From an uncultured Bacteroidales bacterium (GTDB taxonomy: Bacteria; Bacteroidota; Bacteroidia; Bacteroidales; Bacteroidaceae), in the NCBI GenBank assembly GCA_949297215.1, contig CASFRV010000002.1, positions 1 through 64,000 on the forward strand: DNA of 64,000 nt. The letters run 5' to 3'. This document shows, piece by piece, positions 1-9,452 of the stretch. Under the pieces are notes generated by a model. The model made no database searches and was not told where the DNA came from. It saw only the letters and a list, made by a program, of their open reading frames with translations. A program made the position numbers and the translations under genes. How positions within the stretch are numbered: position 1 is the first letter of the stretch; each line of letters starts with the position of its first letter.

Positions 1-49
1 TCTTCTTGCGGCTTTCCAATGAAAAGATGATGTTTCTCTTGATGTTCAT
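1..49 (-). CDS. tyrosine recombinase / integrase, N-terminal fragment (runs off the window)
   Basis: Sixteen codons are visible, reading MNIKRNIIFSLESRKK from an ATG at 49 on the minus strand. This matches the usual opening of Bacteroidota tyrosine integrases, which begin with an arm-type DNA-binding domain (established knowledge, recalled and not searched). The rest of the gene lies left of the window. A TATATTTG -7 box at 75-82 sits just upstream. The region to about 220 is AT-rich against the GC-rich chromosome, and a tRNA-like 3' end lies at 204-220. Together this suggests the right end of an integrated element. Only 16 residues support the family call. Confidence 0.7.
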   Translation of the reverse strand, partial: MNIKRNIIFSLESRKK

Positions 50-74
50 AGCTGGGTGTATTAAAATCAACACC

Positions 75-82
75 CAAATATA
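75..82 (-). promoter_or_regulatory. Bacteroidota -7 box (TATATTTG) for the integrase
   Basis: On the minus strand the sequence is TATATTTG, matching the TAnnTTTG consensus, about 25 bases before the integrase ATG. It sits inside an imperfect inverted pair of GGGTGT/ACACCC motifs (53-62 and 71-90), which could be recombinase or excisionase sites; that role is an inference. Confidence 0.55.
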
Positions 83-203
83 CACCCAATAATTGAAACG
101 ACAAAAGACATTTAATGATATTTAGTAATATAGTTCATTTGTAATAACTTGATTATTATCAGTATATTGTGACTTTATGAGATTTCTTGATTGTGTAAGT
201 TAA

Positions 204-220
204 AGTCCCGTACGCACCGC
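204..220 (+). other. probable attachment-site core: tRNA 3'-end remnant
   Basis: The sequence AGTCCCGTACGCACCGC looks like the 3' half of a T-arm followed by an acceptor strand (ACGCACC) and a discriminator base, with no tRNA body upstream. Integrases of this type commonly use tRNA 3' ends as att sites and leave such a duplicate at one end of the element. The tRNA identity is uncertain (tRNA-Asp is one guess). AT-rich DNA stops here and a terminator follows at 234. Confidence 0.5.
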
Positions 221-233
221 AGCTTTGAGCGAC

Positions 234-267
234 AAAATCCCACAGATATTCGGTCTGTGGGATTTTT
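234..267 (+). terminator. strong intrinsic terminator after the att core
   Basis: AAAATCCCACAG (234-245) pairs with CTGTGGGATTTTT (254-266): an uninterrupted stem closed by A/T tracts. It would terminate a tRNA transcript coming from the left, consistent with the att-site reading. Confidence 0.85.
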
Positions 268-269
268 CT

Positions 270-482
270 TTTCCTCCCGCCTCGCTCCCCACGCCCCGAA
301 GCCTTCCATCCACGCTTTTTGAAAACGGAAGCAAAGCACGCGCCGGCGTTTCCCCGCGCATATATATAAATATGTATGCCCGGGTGGTGAAGCCGCCACC
401 CTTTTGCAGAACAGAACGACGCCTCCCGACCGCGGCGGCGCCCCTTCGCGGAGAAAAGAGCGAAAAAAACGGATGGAAACGC
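270..482. other. intergenic stretch, no gene seen; terminator-like hairpin at 382-405
   Basis: No convincing coding region. GGGTGG (382-387) pairs with CCACCC (396-401) followed by four T. The short open frames here (60-116 codons) lack start context and recognisable products. Confidence 0.5.
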
Positions 483-512
483 TTTGCGGGTCGTGGAAAG
501 TTCGTACCTTTG
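483..512 (+). promoter_or_regulatory. promoter of the rimP-nusA-infB operon
   Basis: TTTG at 483-486 and TACCTTTG at 505-512 are separated by 18 bases, close to the Bacteroidota housekeeping consensus. The implied transcript begins near 518 and carries a leader of about 55 bases before rimP. Confidence 0.8.
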
Positions 513-521
513 CGGCGTTGT

Positions 522-557
522 GAGTGAGGGGCTTGATAAAAGTTCCTCACTCGTTTT
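522..557 (+). promoter_or_regulatory. terminator-like hairpin in the rimP leader (possible attenuator)
   Basis: GAGTGAGG (522-529) pairs with CCTCACTC (545-552) and is followed by G and five T. It lies between the promoter and the rimP ATG at 573, so transcription must pass it to reach nusA and infB. Attenuation is an inference. Confidence 0.5.
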
Positions 558-572
558 TAAGAACGCTTATCG

Positions 573-1040
573 ATGATAGACAAGAACGTTGTTAAGAAAC
601 TGGTAGACGAGTGGCTCACCGGCCGCGACTACTTCCTGACAGATCTGACCGTCAGCCCCGACGACCGCATCGTGGTGGAAATCGACCACAAGGACGGCGT
701 ATGGATCGAAGACTGCGTGGAGCTGAGCCGATATATCGAGAGCCGGCTGGACCGCGACGAGGAAGACTACGAACTGGAAGTGGGAAGCGCGGGCATCGGC
801 CAGCCGTTTAAAGTGATGCGCCAGTATGAAATCCACGTGGGCGAACGCGTGGAAGTGATCACGGCCGACGGCCGCAAACTCACGGGAACGCTCAAAGAAG
901 CCACGCCCGAAAACTTCACGCTGACCGTCGCCGAGCGCGTCAGGGAGGAAGGCGCCAAACGCCCGCATCTCGTGGAGCGCGACATAACGTTCACGTACGA
1001 CGAGGTGAAAGCGACAAAATACATCATCGACTTCAAATAA
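573..1040 (+). CDS. rimP: ribosome maturation factor RimP
   Basis: RimP is a cytoplasmic factor that helps assemble the 30S subunit. The 155-residue protein has the family's two-part layout: an N-terminal alpha/beta domain (about 1-80, with the VSPDDRIVVEIDHKDGV and CVELSRYIESRLD segments and the GSAGIGQPF turn) and a C-terminal SH3-like beta domain (about 85-155). Length is normal. The ATG is the first start after the leader hairpin. It opens the conserved rimP-nusA-infB order, which also argues for the call. A weak GC-rich hairpin follows before nusA, so downstream genes may be partly uncoupled. Confidence 0.95.
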   Translation: MIDKNVVKKLVDEWLTGRDYFLTDLTVSPDDRIVVEIDHKDGVWIEDCVELSRYIESRLDRDEEDYELEVGSAGIGQPFKVMRQYEIHVGERVEVITADGRKLTGTLKEATPENFTLTVAERVREEGAKRPHLVERDITFTYDEVKATKYIIDFK

Positions 1041-1059
1041 CCCCGCCACCGACACGAAT

Positions 1060-1085
1060 GCCCCCGCCATCCTGGGGGCTTTCTT
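1060..1085 (+). terminator. hairpin between rimP and nusA
   Basis: GCCCCC (1060-1065) pairs with GGGGGC (1074-1079), then a weakly T-rich tail (TTTCTTAT). Probably a partial or leaky terminator inside the operon. Confidence 0.5.
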
Positions 1086-1139
1086 ATCGCCCGGCACATC
1101 TGTCACCGCATACGACACAAGAAAACACGACAAACGATA

Positions 1140-2402
1140 ATGGCTAAGAAAAAAGAAGAAACCACGAGCTTGATAGACACCTTCTCCGAGTTCAAGGATA
1201 CCAAAAACATCGACCGCACGACCATGGTGAGCGTGCTGGAAGAGAGCTTCCGCAGCGTCATTGCCAAACTGTTTGGCTCGGACGAGAACTTCGACGTGAT
1301 TGTCAACCCCGACAAAGGCGACTTTGAGATCTACCGCAACCGCGAGGTAGTGGCCGACGGCGAAGTGACCGACCCCAACAAGCAGATAGCCCTCTCGGAA
1401 GCACGCGAAATCGACACCGACTACGAAGTGGGCGAGGACATGAGCGAAGCCATCGACTTTGCCAAGTTCGGACGCCGCGCCATCCTGACACTGCGGCAGA
1501 CGCTGGCAAGCAAAATCCTCGAACTGGAACACGATGCTCTCTACAATAAATATAAAGGGAAAGTGGGCGAAATCGTTGCGGCCGAAGTGTACCAGACGTG
1601 GAAGAACGAAACGCTGCTCATCGACGACGAAGGCAACGAGCTGCACCTGATGAAAGGGCAGCAGATACCCCGCGACTTCTATCACAAAGGCGACACGGTG
1701 CGCGCCGTCGTCGACCACGTGGAGGGCGCAGGGGGCAACCCGAAGATCTACGTAAGCCGCACGTCGCCCGAGTTTCTGAAGCGACTGCTCGAAGGCGAAA
1801 TCCCCGAAATAGCCGACGGACTCATCTCGCTGCGCCGCGTGGCACGCGTCCCCGGCGAACGGGCCAAGGTGGCCGTGGAGAGCTACGACGACCGCATCGA
1901 CCCCGTGGGCGCCTGCGTGGGCGTAAAGGGCAGCCGCATCCACGGCATCGTGCACGAGCTGAACGGCGAGAGCATCGACGTCATCACCTTCTCGAACAAC
2001 CCCCAGCTTTTCATCCAGCGCGCCCTGAGCCCCGCCGAGATTTCAAGCATGCAAGTCAACGAAGAAGAGAAGCGGGCCGAGGTGTACCTGCGCCCCGACC
2101 AGGTATCGCTCGCCATCGGTAAGGGAGGTCTCAACATCAAGCTGGCCTCCATGCTGACGGAATACACCATCGACGTCTACCGCGAAGTGCCCGAGGGAGA
2201 ACAGACGGAAGACATCTATCTCGACGAGTTTTCCGACGAAATAGACCAGTGGGTCATCGACGCCATCAAGGGCATCGGCCTGAGCACGGCCAAAGACGTG
2301 CTGAACGCGCCGCGCGAAATGCTCATAGAGAAAGCCGACCTCGAAGAAGGAACGGTCGACGACGTTTTGCGCATTTTAAAAGCTGAATTTGAGGACGAAT
2401 AA
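1140..2402 (+). CDS. nusA: transcription elongation/termination factor NusA
   Basis: NusA binds RNA polymerase and modulates pausing, termination and antitermination. The 420 residues show the NusA N-terminal domain (about 1-125), an S1 domain (about 130-200, GKVGEIVAAEVYQ onward) and tandem KH domains: GACVGVKGSRI and then LAIGKGGLNIKLAS, each with a GxxG loop. A short C-terminal helical tail (SDEIDQWVIDAIKGIGLSTA, a helix-hairpin-helix-like repeat) ends the protein. It lacks the two full acidic repeats of the longer E. coli protein, as is usual outside Gammaproteobacteria. infB begins 6 bases after the stop, so the two are cotranscribed. Confidence 0.97.
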   Translation: MAKKKEETTSLIDTFSEFKDTKNIDRTTMVSVLEESFRSVIAKLFGSDENFDVIVNPDKGDFEIYRNREVVADGEVTDPNKQIALSEAREIDTDYEVGEDMSEAIDFAKFGRRAILTLRQTLASKILELEHDALYNKYKGKVGEIVAAEVYQTWKNETLLIDDEGNELHLMKGQQIPRDFYHKGDTVRAVVDHVEGAGGNPKIYVSRTSPEFLKRLLEGEIPEIADGLISLRRVARVPGERAKVAVESYDDRIDPVGACVGVKGSRIHGIVHELNGESIDVITFSNNPQLFIQRALSPAEISSMQVNEEEKRAEVYLRPDQVSLAIGKGGLNIKLASMLTEYTIDVYREVPEGEQTEDIYLDEFSDEIDQWVIDAIKGIGLSTAKDVLNAPREMLIEKADLEEGTVDDVLRILKAEFEDE

Positions 2403-2408
2403 AAGAAT

Positions 2409-5123
2409 ATGAGCATAAGACTGAACAAGGTTATCAAGGAATTCAACGTCGGGCTGCAAACCGTCGTCGACTTTCTGCAAAAGAAGGGTTACGAAATCAA
2501 CGCAGTGCCCAACGAGAAAGTGACAGACGAGCAGTACGACCTGTTGAAAAAGGAGTTCGGCGCCGACAAGGACCTGCGCAACAAGGCCGAAAAGATGATA
2601 AAGGAGCGCAAGAAGCCAGCGAACAAGACGCGGGCTCCCAAGGCGTCAGCCACCGATGAAATCAAGACCACAATACCCGAGAACCTGCGTCCGCGCATCA
2701 CGGAGGTGGGCCACATCGACCTGAACAAGCCTCAGGCACAGGCCGCCGAGCCCCAGCCGACGCCCCCTGCTCCCGCAGCAACGGAGGAAAAAGAAGCGCC
2801 GGCCGCCGAGGCTCCCAAAACCAAGGAGCCGACTCCTAAAAAAGAACAGGCCATCGGCACGGAGGAGGACGGCGTCTTCAAGCTGCATCCCCACACCGAA
2901 CTGGTGGCGCCCAAGGTGGTGGGCACGATCGACCTCGCGGCCCTCAACCAGAACACGCGGCCCCGCAAAAAGACCAAGGAGGAGCGCCGCAAGGAACGCG
3001 AAGGAAAAGCTCAGGGCCATGCCGCCACGGGCGAGAAGAAGAAGCGCAACCGCATCGGCAAGGAGCGCGTAGACGTCAACGCCGCTGCCAACCAGGGCGG
3101 AGGCACGCCCCAGGGCCAGGGCAAACGTAACGCCTCGGGCGGTCAGGGCAACCAAGGCGGAGGCAGCAAGCGTCAGAAAGAACGCAACAGAAAGGTACAG
3201 GCCGCACAGAAGCCCGAAATATCGGACGAGGACGTGGCACGCCAAGTTAAAGAGACGCTTGCCCGCCTGACGGGGAAGACCAAAACGTCGAAGGGCGCCA
3301 AATTCCGCAAAGAAAAGCGCGAACAGATAAGAGCCCAGCACGAAGAGCAGCTGCTCGAAGAGAAGAAAGAGAGCAAGGTGCTGAAGCTGACAGAATTTGT
3401 GACGGCCAACGAGCTGGCCACCATGATGGACGTCCCCGTTACGAGCGTCATCTCCACCTGCATGAGCATTGGCATCATGGTGAGCATCAATCAGCGCATG
3501 GACGCCGAGACCATCGACCTCGTAGCCGAGGAGTTTGGCTTCACGACCGAATATATCAGCTCCGACGTGGCCGAGGCTGTGGCCGAAGAGGCCGACAACG
3601 AGGAAGACCTCGAACCGCGCGCCCCGATCGTGACGGTCATGGGCCACGTCGACCACGGAAAGACCTCGCTGCTCGACTACATCCGCAAGGCCAACGTCAT
3701 TGCCGGCGAGGCCGGCGGCATCACGCAGCACATTGGCGCCTACAACGTGAAGCTTGAGAACGGCCGTCACATCACCTTCCTCGACACGCCGGGTCACGAG
3801 GCCTTCACCGCCATGCGTGCCCGCGGCGCCCAGGTGACGGACATCGCCATCATCATCATTGCCGCCGACGACGACATCATGCCCCAGACGAAGGAGGCCA
3901 TCAACCACGCCGTGGCTGCCAACGTGCCCATCGTCTTTGCCATCAACAAGATTGACAAGCCGGGAGCCAACCCCGACAAGATAAAGGAAGGGCTGGCGCA
4001 GATGAACTTCCTCGTTGAAGAATGGGGCGGCAAGTATCAGAGCCAGGACATCTCGGCCAAGAAAGGCATCGGCGTCGAAGACCTGCTCGACAAAGTGCTG
4101 CTCGAAGCCGACATGCTCGAACTGAAAGCCAACCCCAACCGCAAGGCCACGGGTACCATCATAGAGTCGTCGCTCGACAAGGGACGCGGCTACGTGGCCA
4201 CCGTCCTCGTGAGCAACGGAACGCTCCACCAGGGCGACATCGTGCTGGCCGGTACGACCTTCGGCCGCGTGAAGGCCCTCTTCAACGAGCGCGGCGGACG
4301 CACCAACGACGTGGGTCCCTCGATGGCGGCCACGCTGCTTGGTCTGAACGGTGCGCCGCAGGCCGGCGACACCTTCCACGTCATGGAGACGGAGCAGGAA
4401 GCACGCGAGATTGCCAACAAGCGCGAACAGCTGCAACGCGAACAAGACCTGCGCACCCACAAGATGCTGACACTCGACGAGGTGGGCCGCCGCATCAAGC
4501 TCGGTTCGTTCAAGGAGCTCAACATCATCGTCAAGGGCGACGTCGACGGCTCTGTCGAGGCCCTGAGCGACTCGCTCATCAAGCTCTCCACCGAGACCAT
4601 CGCCGTCAACGTCATCCACAAGGGCGTGGGCCAGATTTCTGAAAACGACGTCACGCTGGCAGCCGCCTCGCAAGCCGTCATCGTCGGCTTCCAGGTGCGC
4701 CCGAGCCAGGCCGCACGCAAGCTGGCCGAGCGCGAAGGCGTGGAGATACGCCAGTATTCCGTCATCTACGACGCCATCGAGGAGGTGAAGGACGCCATGG
4801 AAGGCATGCTCGAGCCCGTTTTGAAGGAAGAAGTGACGGCCACGCTCGAAGTGCGCCAGGTTTACCACATCTCCAAGGTGGGCTACGTGGCCGGCGCCTA
4901 CGTTTCCGACGGCAAGGTGAAGCGCAGCGACAAGGCACGCCTCATCCGCGACGGCATCGTCATCTTCACGGGCGGCATCAACGCCTTGAAGCGTTTCAAG
5001 GACGACGTCAAGGAGGTGAGCACCAACTTTGAGTGCGGTATCAGTCTTGTCAACTGCAACGACATCAAGGAGGGCGACATCATCGAGACGTTCCAGGAAA
5101 TCGAAGTGAAACAAAAGCTTTAA
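2409..5123 (+). CDS. infB: translation initiation factor IF-2
   Basis: IF-2 is the GTPase that places initiator tRNA on the 30S subunit. At 904 residues it has an IF2_N helix domain (about 1-60), a long Ala/Pro/Glu/Lys- and Gly/Gln-rich linker (about 70-270), a second IF2_N-like domain (about 320-390) and the G domain with G1 GHVDHGKTS at residues 412-420, G3 DTPGH and G4 NKID. The C-terminal beta-barrel and C2 domains follow, to the end at VKQKL. The linker is a low-complexity segment typical of Bacteroidota IF-2. The gene closes the operon and is followed by a strong terminator. Confidence 0.98.
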   Translation: MSIRLNKVIKEFNVGLQTVVDFLQKKGYEINAVPNEKVTDEQYDLLKKEFGADKDLRNKAEKMIKERKKPANKTRAPKASATDEIKTTIPENLRPRITEVGHIDLNKPQAQAAEPQPTPPAPAATEEKEAPAAEAPKTKEPTPKKEQAIGTEEDGVFKLHPHTELVAPKVVGTIDLAALNQNTRPRKKTKEERRKEREGKAQGHAATGEKKKRNRIGKERVDVNAAANQGGGTPQGQGKRNASGGQGNQGGGSKRQKERNRKVQAAQKPEISDEDVARQVKETLARLTGKTKTSKGAKFRKEKREQIRAQHEEQLLEEKKESKVLKLTEFVTANELATMMDVPVTSVISTCMSIGIMVSINQRMDAETIDLVAEEFGFTTEYISSDVAEAVAEEADNEEDLEPRAPIVTVMGHVDHGKTSLLDYIRKANVIAGEAGGITQHIGAYNVKLENGRHITFLDTPGHEAFTAMRARGAQVTDIAIIIIAADDDIMPQTKEAINHAVAANVPIVFAINKIDKPGANPDKIKEGLAQMNFLVEEWGGKYQSQDISAKKGIGVEDLLDKVLLEADMLELKANPNRKATGTIIESSLDKGRGYVATVLVSNGTLHQGDIVLAGTTFGRVKALFNERGGRTNDVGPSMAATLLGLNGAPQAGDTFHVMETEQEAREIANKREQLQREQDLRTHKMLTLDEVGRRIKLGSFKELNIIVKGDVDGSVEALSDSLIKLSTETIAVNVIHKGVGQISENDVTLAAASQAVIVGFQVRPSQAARKLAEREGVEIRQYSVIYDAIEEVKDAMEGMLEPVLKEEVTATLEVRQVYHISKVGYVAGAYVSDGKVKRSDKARLIRDGIVIFTGGINALKRFKDDVKEVSTNFECGISLVNCNDIKEGDIIETFQEIEVKQKL

Positions 5124-5135
5124 ACCTCTTCACCG

Positions 5136-5179
5136 GGGAGGCCCGACAGCCATCATTGGCGCCCGGGCCTCCCTTTTTC
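5136..5179 (+). terminator. terminator after infB
   Basis: GGGAGGCCCG (5136-5145) pairs with CGGGCCTCCC (5164-5173), then five T. No separate promoter box was recognised before the next gene, at 5208. Confidence 0.85.
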
Positions 5180-5207
5180 TCACCATTCATCCCCAAATCA
5201 TTCAGCC

Positions 5208-5762
5208 ATGTTCATAGACATATTCATCGTCATCCTCTTCATCTGGGCGCTGTTCAACGGCTGGCGCAACGGATTTCTCAAAGAAGTGGTGTCGGCCGGC
5301 GGCTTCATCGTCGGCCTGCTCGTGGCCGCGCTGTTCTATCAGACGCTGGGCGAATATCTCACGGTCGACGGCAGCAAAGTCAACATGGTGACGAGCATCG
5401 TCGCCTTTCTCATACTCTGGATCATGACGCCCTGCATCCTGGGCTTCGTGGCCAACAACCTGACGCGGGCCCTGCGCGGCATGCGCCTGGGGCTGCCCAA
5501 CAGCCTGCTGGGTGCCGCCGTGAGCGCCTTGAAGTTTCTCATCCTCATCAGCTGCGTGCTCAACATGATGAACGTTCTGGGCATCATGAACCCCGAGCGC
5601 ACGCGCGACTCGCACCTCTACGGCCCCGTCAAGGGCGCGCTCACCTTCATTTTCCACGAAGCAGCCACCGCGGCAGGCGAGCAGCTCGAAGAGATGAAGA
5701 ACGACACGACGTGGATCTACCTTGACAGCGACCCCGCCGCCCAAAAAGACACAGCGCAATGA
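5208..5762 (+). CDS. CvpA-family inner-membrane protein
   Basis: A 184-residue membrane protein with about four hydrophobic segments (residues 1-20, 26-48, 62-85 and 103-125) and the family start [25 protein letters not shown], here cited by its key G-W-R-N-G motif. CvpA-family proteins are linked to colicin V production and envelope processes, but their activity is unclear. Its stop overlaps the sufB start (ATGA), so the two are translationally coupled. The same neighbourhood (infB-cvpA-sufB) recurs in Prevotella-like genomes, from general knowledge. The C-terminus is soluble and charged. Confidence 0.85.
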   Translation: MFIDIFIVILFIWALFNGWRNGFLKEVVSAGGFIVGLLVAALFYQTLGEYLTVDGSKVNMVTSIVAFLILWIMTPCILGFVANNLTRALRGMRLGLPNSLLGAAVSALKFLILISCVLNMMNVLGIMNPERTRDSHLYGPVKGALTFIFHEAATAAGEQLEEMKNDTTWIYLDSDPAAQKDTAQ

Positions 5763-7237
5763 GCTCCGAAGAAAAACTGACGGCCGCCGGCGACGGCGAG
5801 AAGAACCGCCTCGTGCGCGAGGTGGCCGAGAAGAAATATGAGTATGGCTTCACGACCGACGTCGACACCGACATCATCGACCACGGCCTCAGCGAAGACG
5901 TCATCCGCCTCATCTCGGCCAAGAAGGAGGAGCCCGAGTGGCTGCTCGACTTCCGCCTGCGTGCCTACCGCTACTGGCTCACGCAGCAGCCGCCCACGTG
6001 GGGCCACGTGCATCTGCCCGAAATAGACTATCAGGCCATCTCCTACTATGCCGACCCCACCCGCAAGACGGGCGGCGGGGAGAAAAAGGAGATCGACCCC
6101 GAGCTGATGCACACCTTCGACAAGCTGGGCATTCCCCTCGAAGAGCGCATGGCGCTGGCCGGCGTGGCTGTCGACGCCGTCATGGACTCCGTCTCGGTGA
6201 AGACCACCTTCAAGGAAAAGCTTCAGGAGAAAGGCATCATCTTCTGCTCCATCAGCGAGGCCGTGCGCGAGAACCCCGAGCTCGTGCGCAAGTATCTGGG
6301 CAGCGTTGTGCCCTATCGCGACAACTACTTCGCCGCGCTCAACAGCGCCGTCTTCTCCGACGGCTCTTTCGTCTACATTCCGCGCGGTGTGCGCTGCCCC
6401 ATGGAGCTTTCCACCTATTTCCGCATCAACGCCCGCGGCACGGGCCAGTTTGAGCGCACGCTCATCGTGTGCGACGAGGGGGGCTACGTCTCCTATCTCG
6501 AAGGCTGCACAGCCCCCATGCGCGACGAGAACCAGCTGCACGCCGCCATTGTCGAAATCGTCGTGGAAAAGGATGCCGAGGTGAAATATTCCACCGTGCA
6601 AAACTGGTACCCGGGCGACAGCGAGGGGCGCGGCGGCGTTTTCAACCTCGTGACGAAGCGCGGCCAGCTGCGCGGCGCCAACAGCAAGCTTTCGTGGACG
6701 CAGGTGGAGACGGGCAGCGCCATCACGTGGAAATATCCCTCGTGCGTGCTCATGGGCGACGGCAGCCAGGCCGAGTTTTACAGCGTGGCCGTCACCAACA
6801 ACCACCAGGAGGCCGACACCGGCACGAAGATGATACACATCGGCCGCGACACGCGCTCGCGCATCATATCGAAGGGCATCAGCGCGGGCCGCAGCCAGAA
6901 CTCCTACCGCGGTCTCGTCAAGGTGGGCAGCCGTGCCGCCGGAGCGCGCAACTATTCCTCGTGCGACTCGCTCCTGCTCGGCAGCACCTGCGGCGCCCAC
7001 ACCTTCCCCTACATCGACGTGCAGGGCGGCCACGCCATCGTGGAGCACGAGGCCACGACGTCCAAAATCTCCGAAGACCAGCTCTTCTACTGCAATCAGC
7101 GCGGCATCCCCACCGAGACGGCTGTCGACCTCATCGTCAACGGCTACGCCCGCGACGTCATCAACAAGCTCCCCATGGAGTTTGCCGTCGAGGCGCAGAA
7201 GCTGCTCTCCGTATCGCTCGAAGGCTCCGTGGGCTGA
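5759..7237 (+). CDS. sufB: Fe-S cluster assembly scaffold SufB
   Basis: SufB is the scaffold subunit of the SufBCD complex, which builds Fe-S clusters in the cytoplasm. The 492 residues match the family in length and landmarks: the N-terminal SufBD segment, the core beta-helix with SVEPTQDN-type repeats replaced here by [21 protein letters not shown], the [17 protein letters not shown] segment, and the conserved C-terminal [13 protein letters not shown] motif. It overlaps the CvpA gene by 4 bases. sufC and sufD, usually next in line, do not follow; a terminator and a TonB-dependent receptor do. They must be elsewhere if the complex is complete. Confidence 0.96.
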   Translation: MSSEEKLTAAGDGEKNRLVREVAEKKYEYGFTTDVDTDIIDHGLSEDVIRLISAKKEEPEWLLDFRLRAYRYWLTQQPPTWGHVHLPEIDYQAISYYADPTRKTGGGEKKEIDPELMHTFDKLGIPLEERMALAGVAVDAVMDSVSVKTTFKEKLQEKGIIFCSISEAVRENPELVRKYLGSVVPYRDNYFAALNSAVFSDGSFVYIPRGVRCPMELSTYFRINARGTGQFERTLIVCDEGGYVSYLEGCTAPMRDENQLHAAIVEIVVEKDAEVKYSTVQNWYPGDSEGRGGVFNLVTKRGQLRGANSKLSWTQVETGSAITWKYPSCVLMGDGSQAEFYSVAVTNNHQEADTGTKMIHIGRDTRSRIISKGISAGRSQNSYRGLVKVGSRAAGARNYSSCDSLLLGSTCGAHTFPYIDVQGGHAIVEHEATTSKISEDQLFYCNQRGIPTETAVDLIVNGYARDVINKLPMEFAVEAQKLLSVSLEGSVG

Positions 7238-7260
7238 GGCCCGCCCCTTCCTGCCCCAAA

Positions 7261-7312
7261 GCCCTCTCCCCGGCCCGGCCACGGCTGCCGCACCGGGGGG
7301 AGGGCTTTTTTT
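7261..7312 (+). terminator. terminator after sufB
   Basis: GCCCTCTCCCCGG (7261-7273) pairs with CCGGGGGGAGGGC (7293-7305), followed by seven T. Confidence 0.9.
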
Positions 7313-7400
7313 ATACCCCCGGCCCGCGGGCGGGGAAAGGAAATGGAAAACTGGTAGCATTTTCCGTAAAATACGTTACACGGGCACTCCGCGAAACGGC

Positions 7401-7408
7401 TACTTTTG
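7401..7408 (+). promoter_or_regulatory. -7 box (TACTTTTG) for the TonB receptor operon
   Basis: TACTTTTG fits TAnnTTTG. The predicted transcript would begin within the CAATTGACAATGG-type repeat that follows directly at 7409. Confidence 0.65.
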
Positions 7409-7441
7409 CAATGGACAATTGACAATTGACAATGGACAATT
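7409..7441 (+). repeat. AT-rich tandem repeat of the CAATTGACAATGGA type
   Basis: Short tandem units of ACAATTG/ACAATGG, the same repeat family as at 62655-62700 and 62802-62874. Here it forms the first part of the receptor mRNA leader. Confidence 0.8.
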
Positions 7442-7510
7442 AAGGCGGAGCCTGCACGAACGCTGCCCGCCCTGACTGATTTTACTGCTTTGAACCAACT
7501 GCTAACTGCT

Positions 7511-9424
7511 ATGCCTCACCACCCTGCTCTGACCTGCGGCCTGCTTGCTGCCGCTCTAACCGCTTTGCCCGCCTGCATGCGGGCGCAACAGGCCGGCTCC
7601 GACTCGCTGCCCGGCCGCCCGCTGGACGAAGCCGTCGTCACCGGCACCCGCTGGCGCTCCGACGTGCGCCACCTGCCCATGACCGTCACCACCATCGACC
7701 GCCGCCGGCTCGAAGAGAGCCACGAAACGTCCGTGCTGCCCGTGCTCAACGCGCTGGTGCCGGGCTTTTTCTCGACGCAGCGCGGCCTGATGGGCTACGG
7801 CGTCGCGGGCGGCAGCGCCGGGCAGATGTCGGTGCGCGGCATCGGGGCGCCTGCCCAGGACGGCCTGCCCACGACGGGCCTGCTCGTGCTCATCGACGGC
7901 CACCCGCAATACATGGGCCTGATGGGCCACCCCATTGCCGACGCCTACCAGACGATGATGGTGGAGCGCGTCGAAGTGTTGCGCGGCCCGGCCTCGGTGC
8001 TCTACGGCACGGGGGCCATGGGCGGCGTGGTCAACCTCGTCACCCGGCGCATGCAGCGCGACGGCGTGAGCACCGACGCCGACCTCAGCGGCGGCTCCTA
8101 CGGCACGTTCCAGGCCGAGGCCACCAACCGCGTGCGCCGCGGGCGCCTGAGCAGCGTCGTCACGGGCTCCTACGGCCGCACCGACGGCCACCGTGCCGGC
8201 ATGGGCTTCGAGCAGTATGGCGGCTACGCCCGCCTTGCCTACGACCTCTCCCCGCAGTGGCGCCTTTGGGCCGATGCGAACGTCACCCACTTCAACGCCT
8301 CCAACCCCGGCGCCACCGACGAGCCCTACTTCGACAACGACCAGCGCGTCACCCGCGGCATGGCCTCGGCGGCCCTCGAAAACCAGTACGAACGCACCTC
8401 GGGCTCGCTCAGCTTCTTCTACAACTGGGGCAACCACCACATCAACGACGGCTACGCCCCCGGCAGCCAGCCGCTCGACTACCGCTTCCGCTCGAAGGAC
8501 CAGATGATGGGCCTCTCGTGGTATCAGAGCGCCAGCCTCTTCCGGGGCAACCGCCTGACCCTCGGGTTCGACTATTTCCACTTCGGCGGCGAGGCCTGGA
8601 ACCGCTACGTGGCCGACGGGCGGCGACAGACGCTGGCCGACAAGGCCCTCGACGAATATGCGGGCTACGTCGACCTGCGTCAGGACATCGGCCGCCTGCT
8701 CACGCTCGACGCCGGCGTACGCGTCGACCACCAGACGCAGACGGGCACCGAGGTGGTGCCCCAGGCGGGCCTGGCCCTGCGCCTGCCGCACGACGCCAGC
8801 CTAAAAGCCATGGCCGCACGCGGCTTCCGCAACCCCACCATCCGCGAGATGTACATGTTTCCGCCGCAAAACCCCGACCTCAAGCCCGAGAGCCTGTGGA
8901 GCTACGAGCTCTCCTTTGCCCAGCGCCTCATGGACGGCCGCCTGAGCTACGGCGTCAACCTGTTCTACATCGACGGAAAAAACGTTATCCTGCGCCTGCG
9001 CAACCCCGGCGGCAGCGGCATGCTCAACCAAAACAGCGGAAACATCGAAAACTGGGGCGCCGAGCTCAGCCTTGCCTACCGCTTCGACGCTACATGGAGC
9101 GCCGAGGCCAATTACAGCCACCTGCACATGGAGCACCCCGTGCCGGCCGCGCCCGAGCACAAGCTCTATGCCGGCCTGCGCTTTGCCCGCGGCCGCTGGC
9201 TGGCCTCGACGGGCGTGCAGTATGTCAAGGGGCTCTACACCGCCCCCGACAACCCCGCCACCGAGCAGTATGTGCTCTGGGACGCGCAGGCCTCCTTCCG
9301 CGCCGCCCGTTGGGCCACACTCTACGCCAAGGGCGAAAACCTCTTGGCCCAGCGCTACGAGGTCATCGCGGGCTACCCCATGCCCCGGGCCACCTTTACG
9401 GGCGGCGTGCGCTTCCACTTCTGA
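7511..9424 (+). CDS. TonB-dependent outer-membrane receptor
   Basis: An outer-membrane transporter energised by TonB; the substrate is unknown. The ATG at 7511 gives a clean signal peptide (hydrophobic core GLLAAALTALPA, cleavage near MRAQ), and a TTG at 7490 would only add seven residues. After a TonB-box-like LDEAVVTGTR comes the plug domain (about 40-170), with LVLIDGHPQ and VERVEVLRGPASVLYGTGAMGGVVNLVT. The 22-strand-type barrel then ends in an aromatic residue (GVRFHF). Length, 637 residues, suits a siderophore- or vitamin-type receptor rather than the longer SusC class. A secreted DUF362 protein follows 28 bases later in the same unit. Confidence 0.93.
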   Translation: MPHHPALTCGLLAAALTALPACMRAQQAGSDSLPGRPLDEAVVTGTRWRSDVRHLPMTVTTIDRRRLEESHETSVLPVLNALVPGFFSTQRGLMGYGVAGGSAGQMSVRGIGAPAQDGLPTTGLLVLIDGHPQYMGLMGHPIADAYQTMMVERVEVLRGPASVLYGTGAMGGVVNLVTRRMQRDGVSTDADLSGGSYGTFQAEATNRVRRGRLSSVVTGSYGRTDGHRAGMGFEQYGGYARLAYDLSPQWRLWADANVTHFNASNPGATDEPYFDNDQRVTRGMASAALENQYERTSGSLSFFYNWGNHHINDGYAPGSQPLDYRFRSKDQMMGLSWYQSASLFRGNRLTLGFDYFHFGGEAWNRYVADGRRQTLADKALDEYAGYVDLRQDIGRLLTLDAGVRVDHQTQTGTEVVPQAGLALRLPHDASLKAMAARGFRNPTIREMYMFPPQNPDLKPESLWSYELSFAQRLMDGRLSYGVNLFYIDGKNVILRLRNPGGSGMLNQNSGNIENWGAELSLAYRFDATWSAEANYSHLHMEHPVPAAPEHKLYAGLRFARGRWLASTGVQYVKGLYTAPDNPATEQYVLWDAQASFRAARWATLYAKGENLLAQRYEVIAGYPMPRATFTGGVRFHF

Positions 9425-9452
9425 CATCTGCAACCCCTAAACACCAACAGAT

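Noticed and set aside
567..1955. 462-codon open frame on the minus strand opposite rimP/nusA
   Set aside because: Mirror frame of GC-rich genes; His/Val/Ala-rich, no recognisable domain, and both plus-strand genes are certain.
2646..5114. 822-codon minus-strand frame opposite infB
   Set aside because: Shadow of the IF-2 gene caused by codon bias; composition is unlike a protein.
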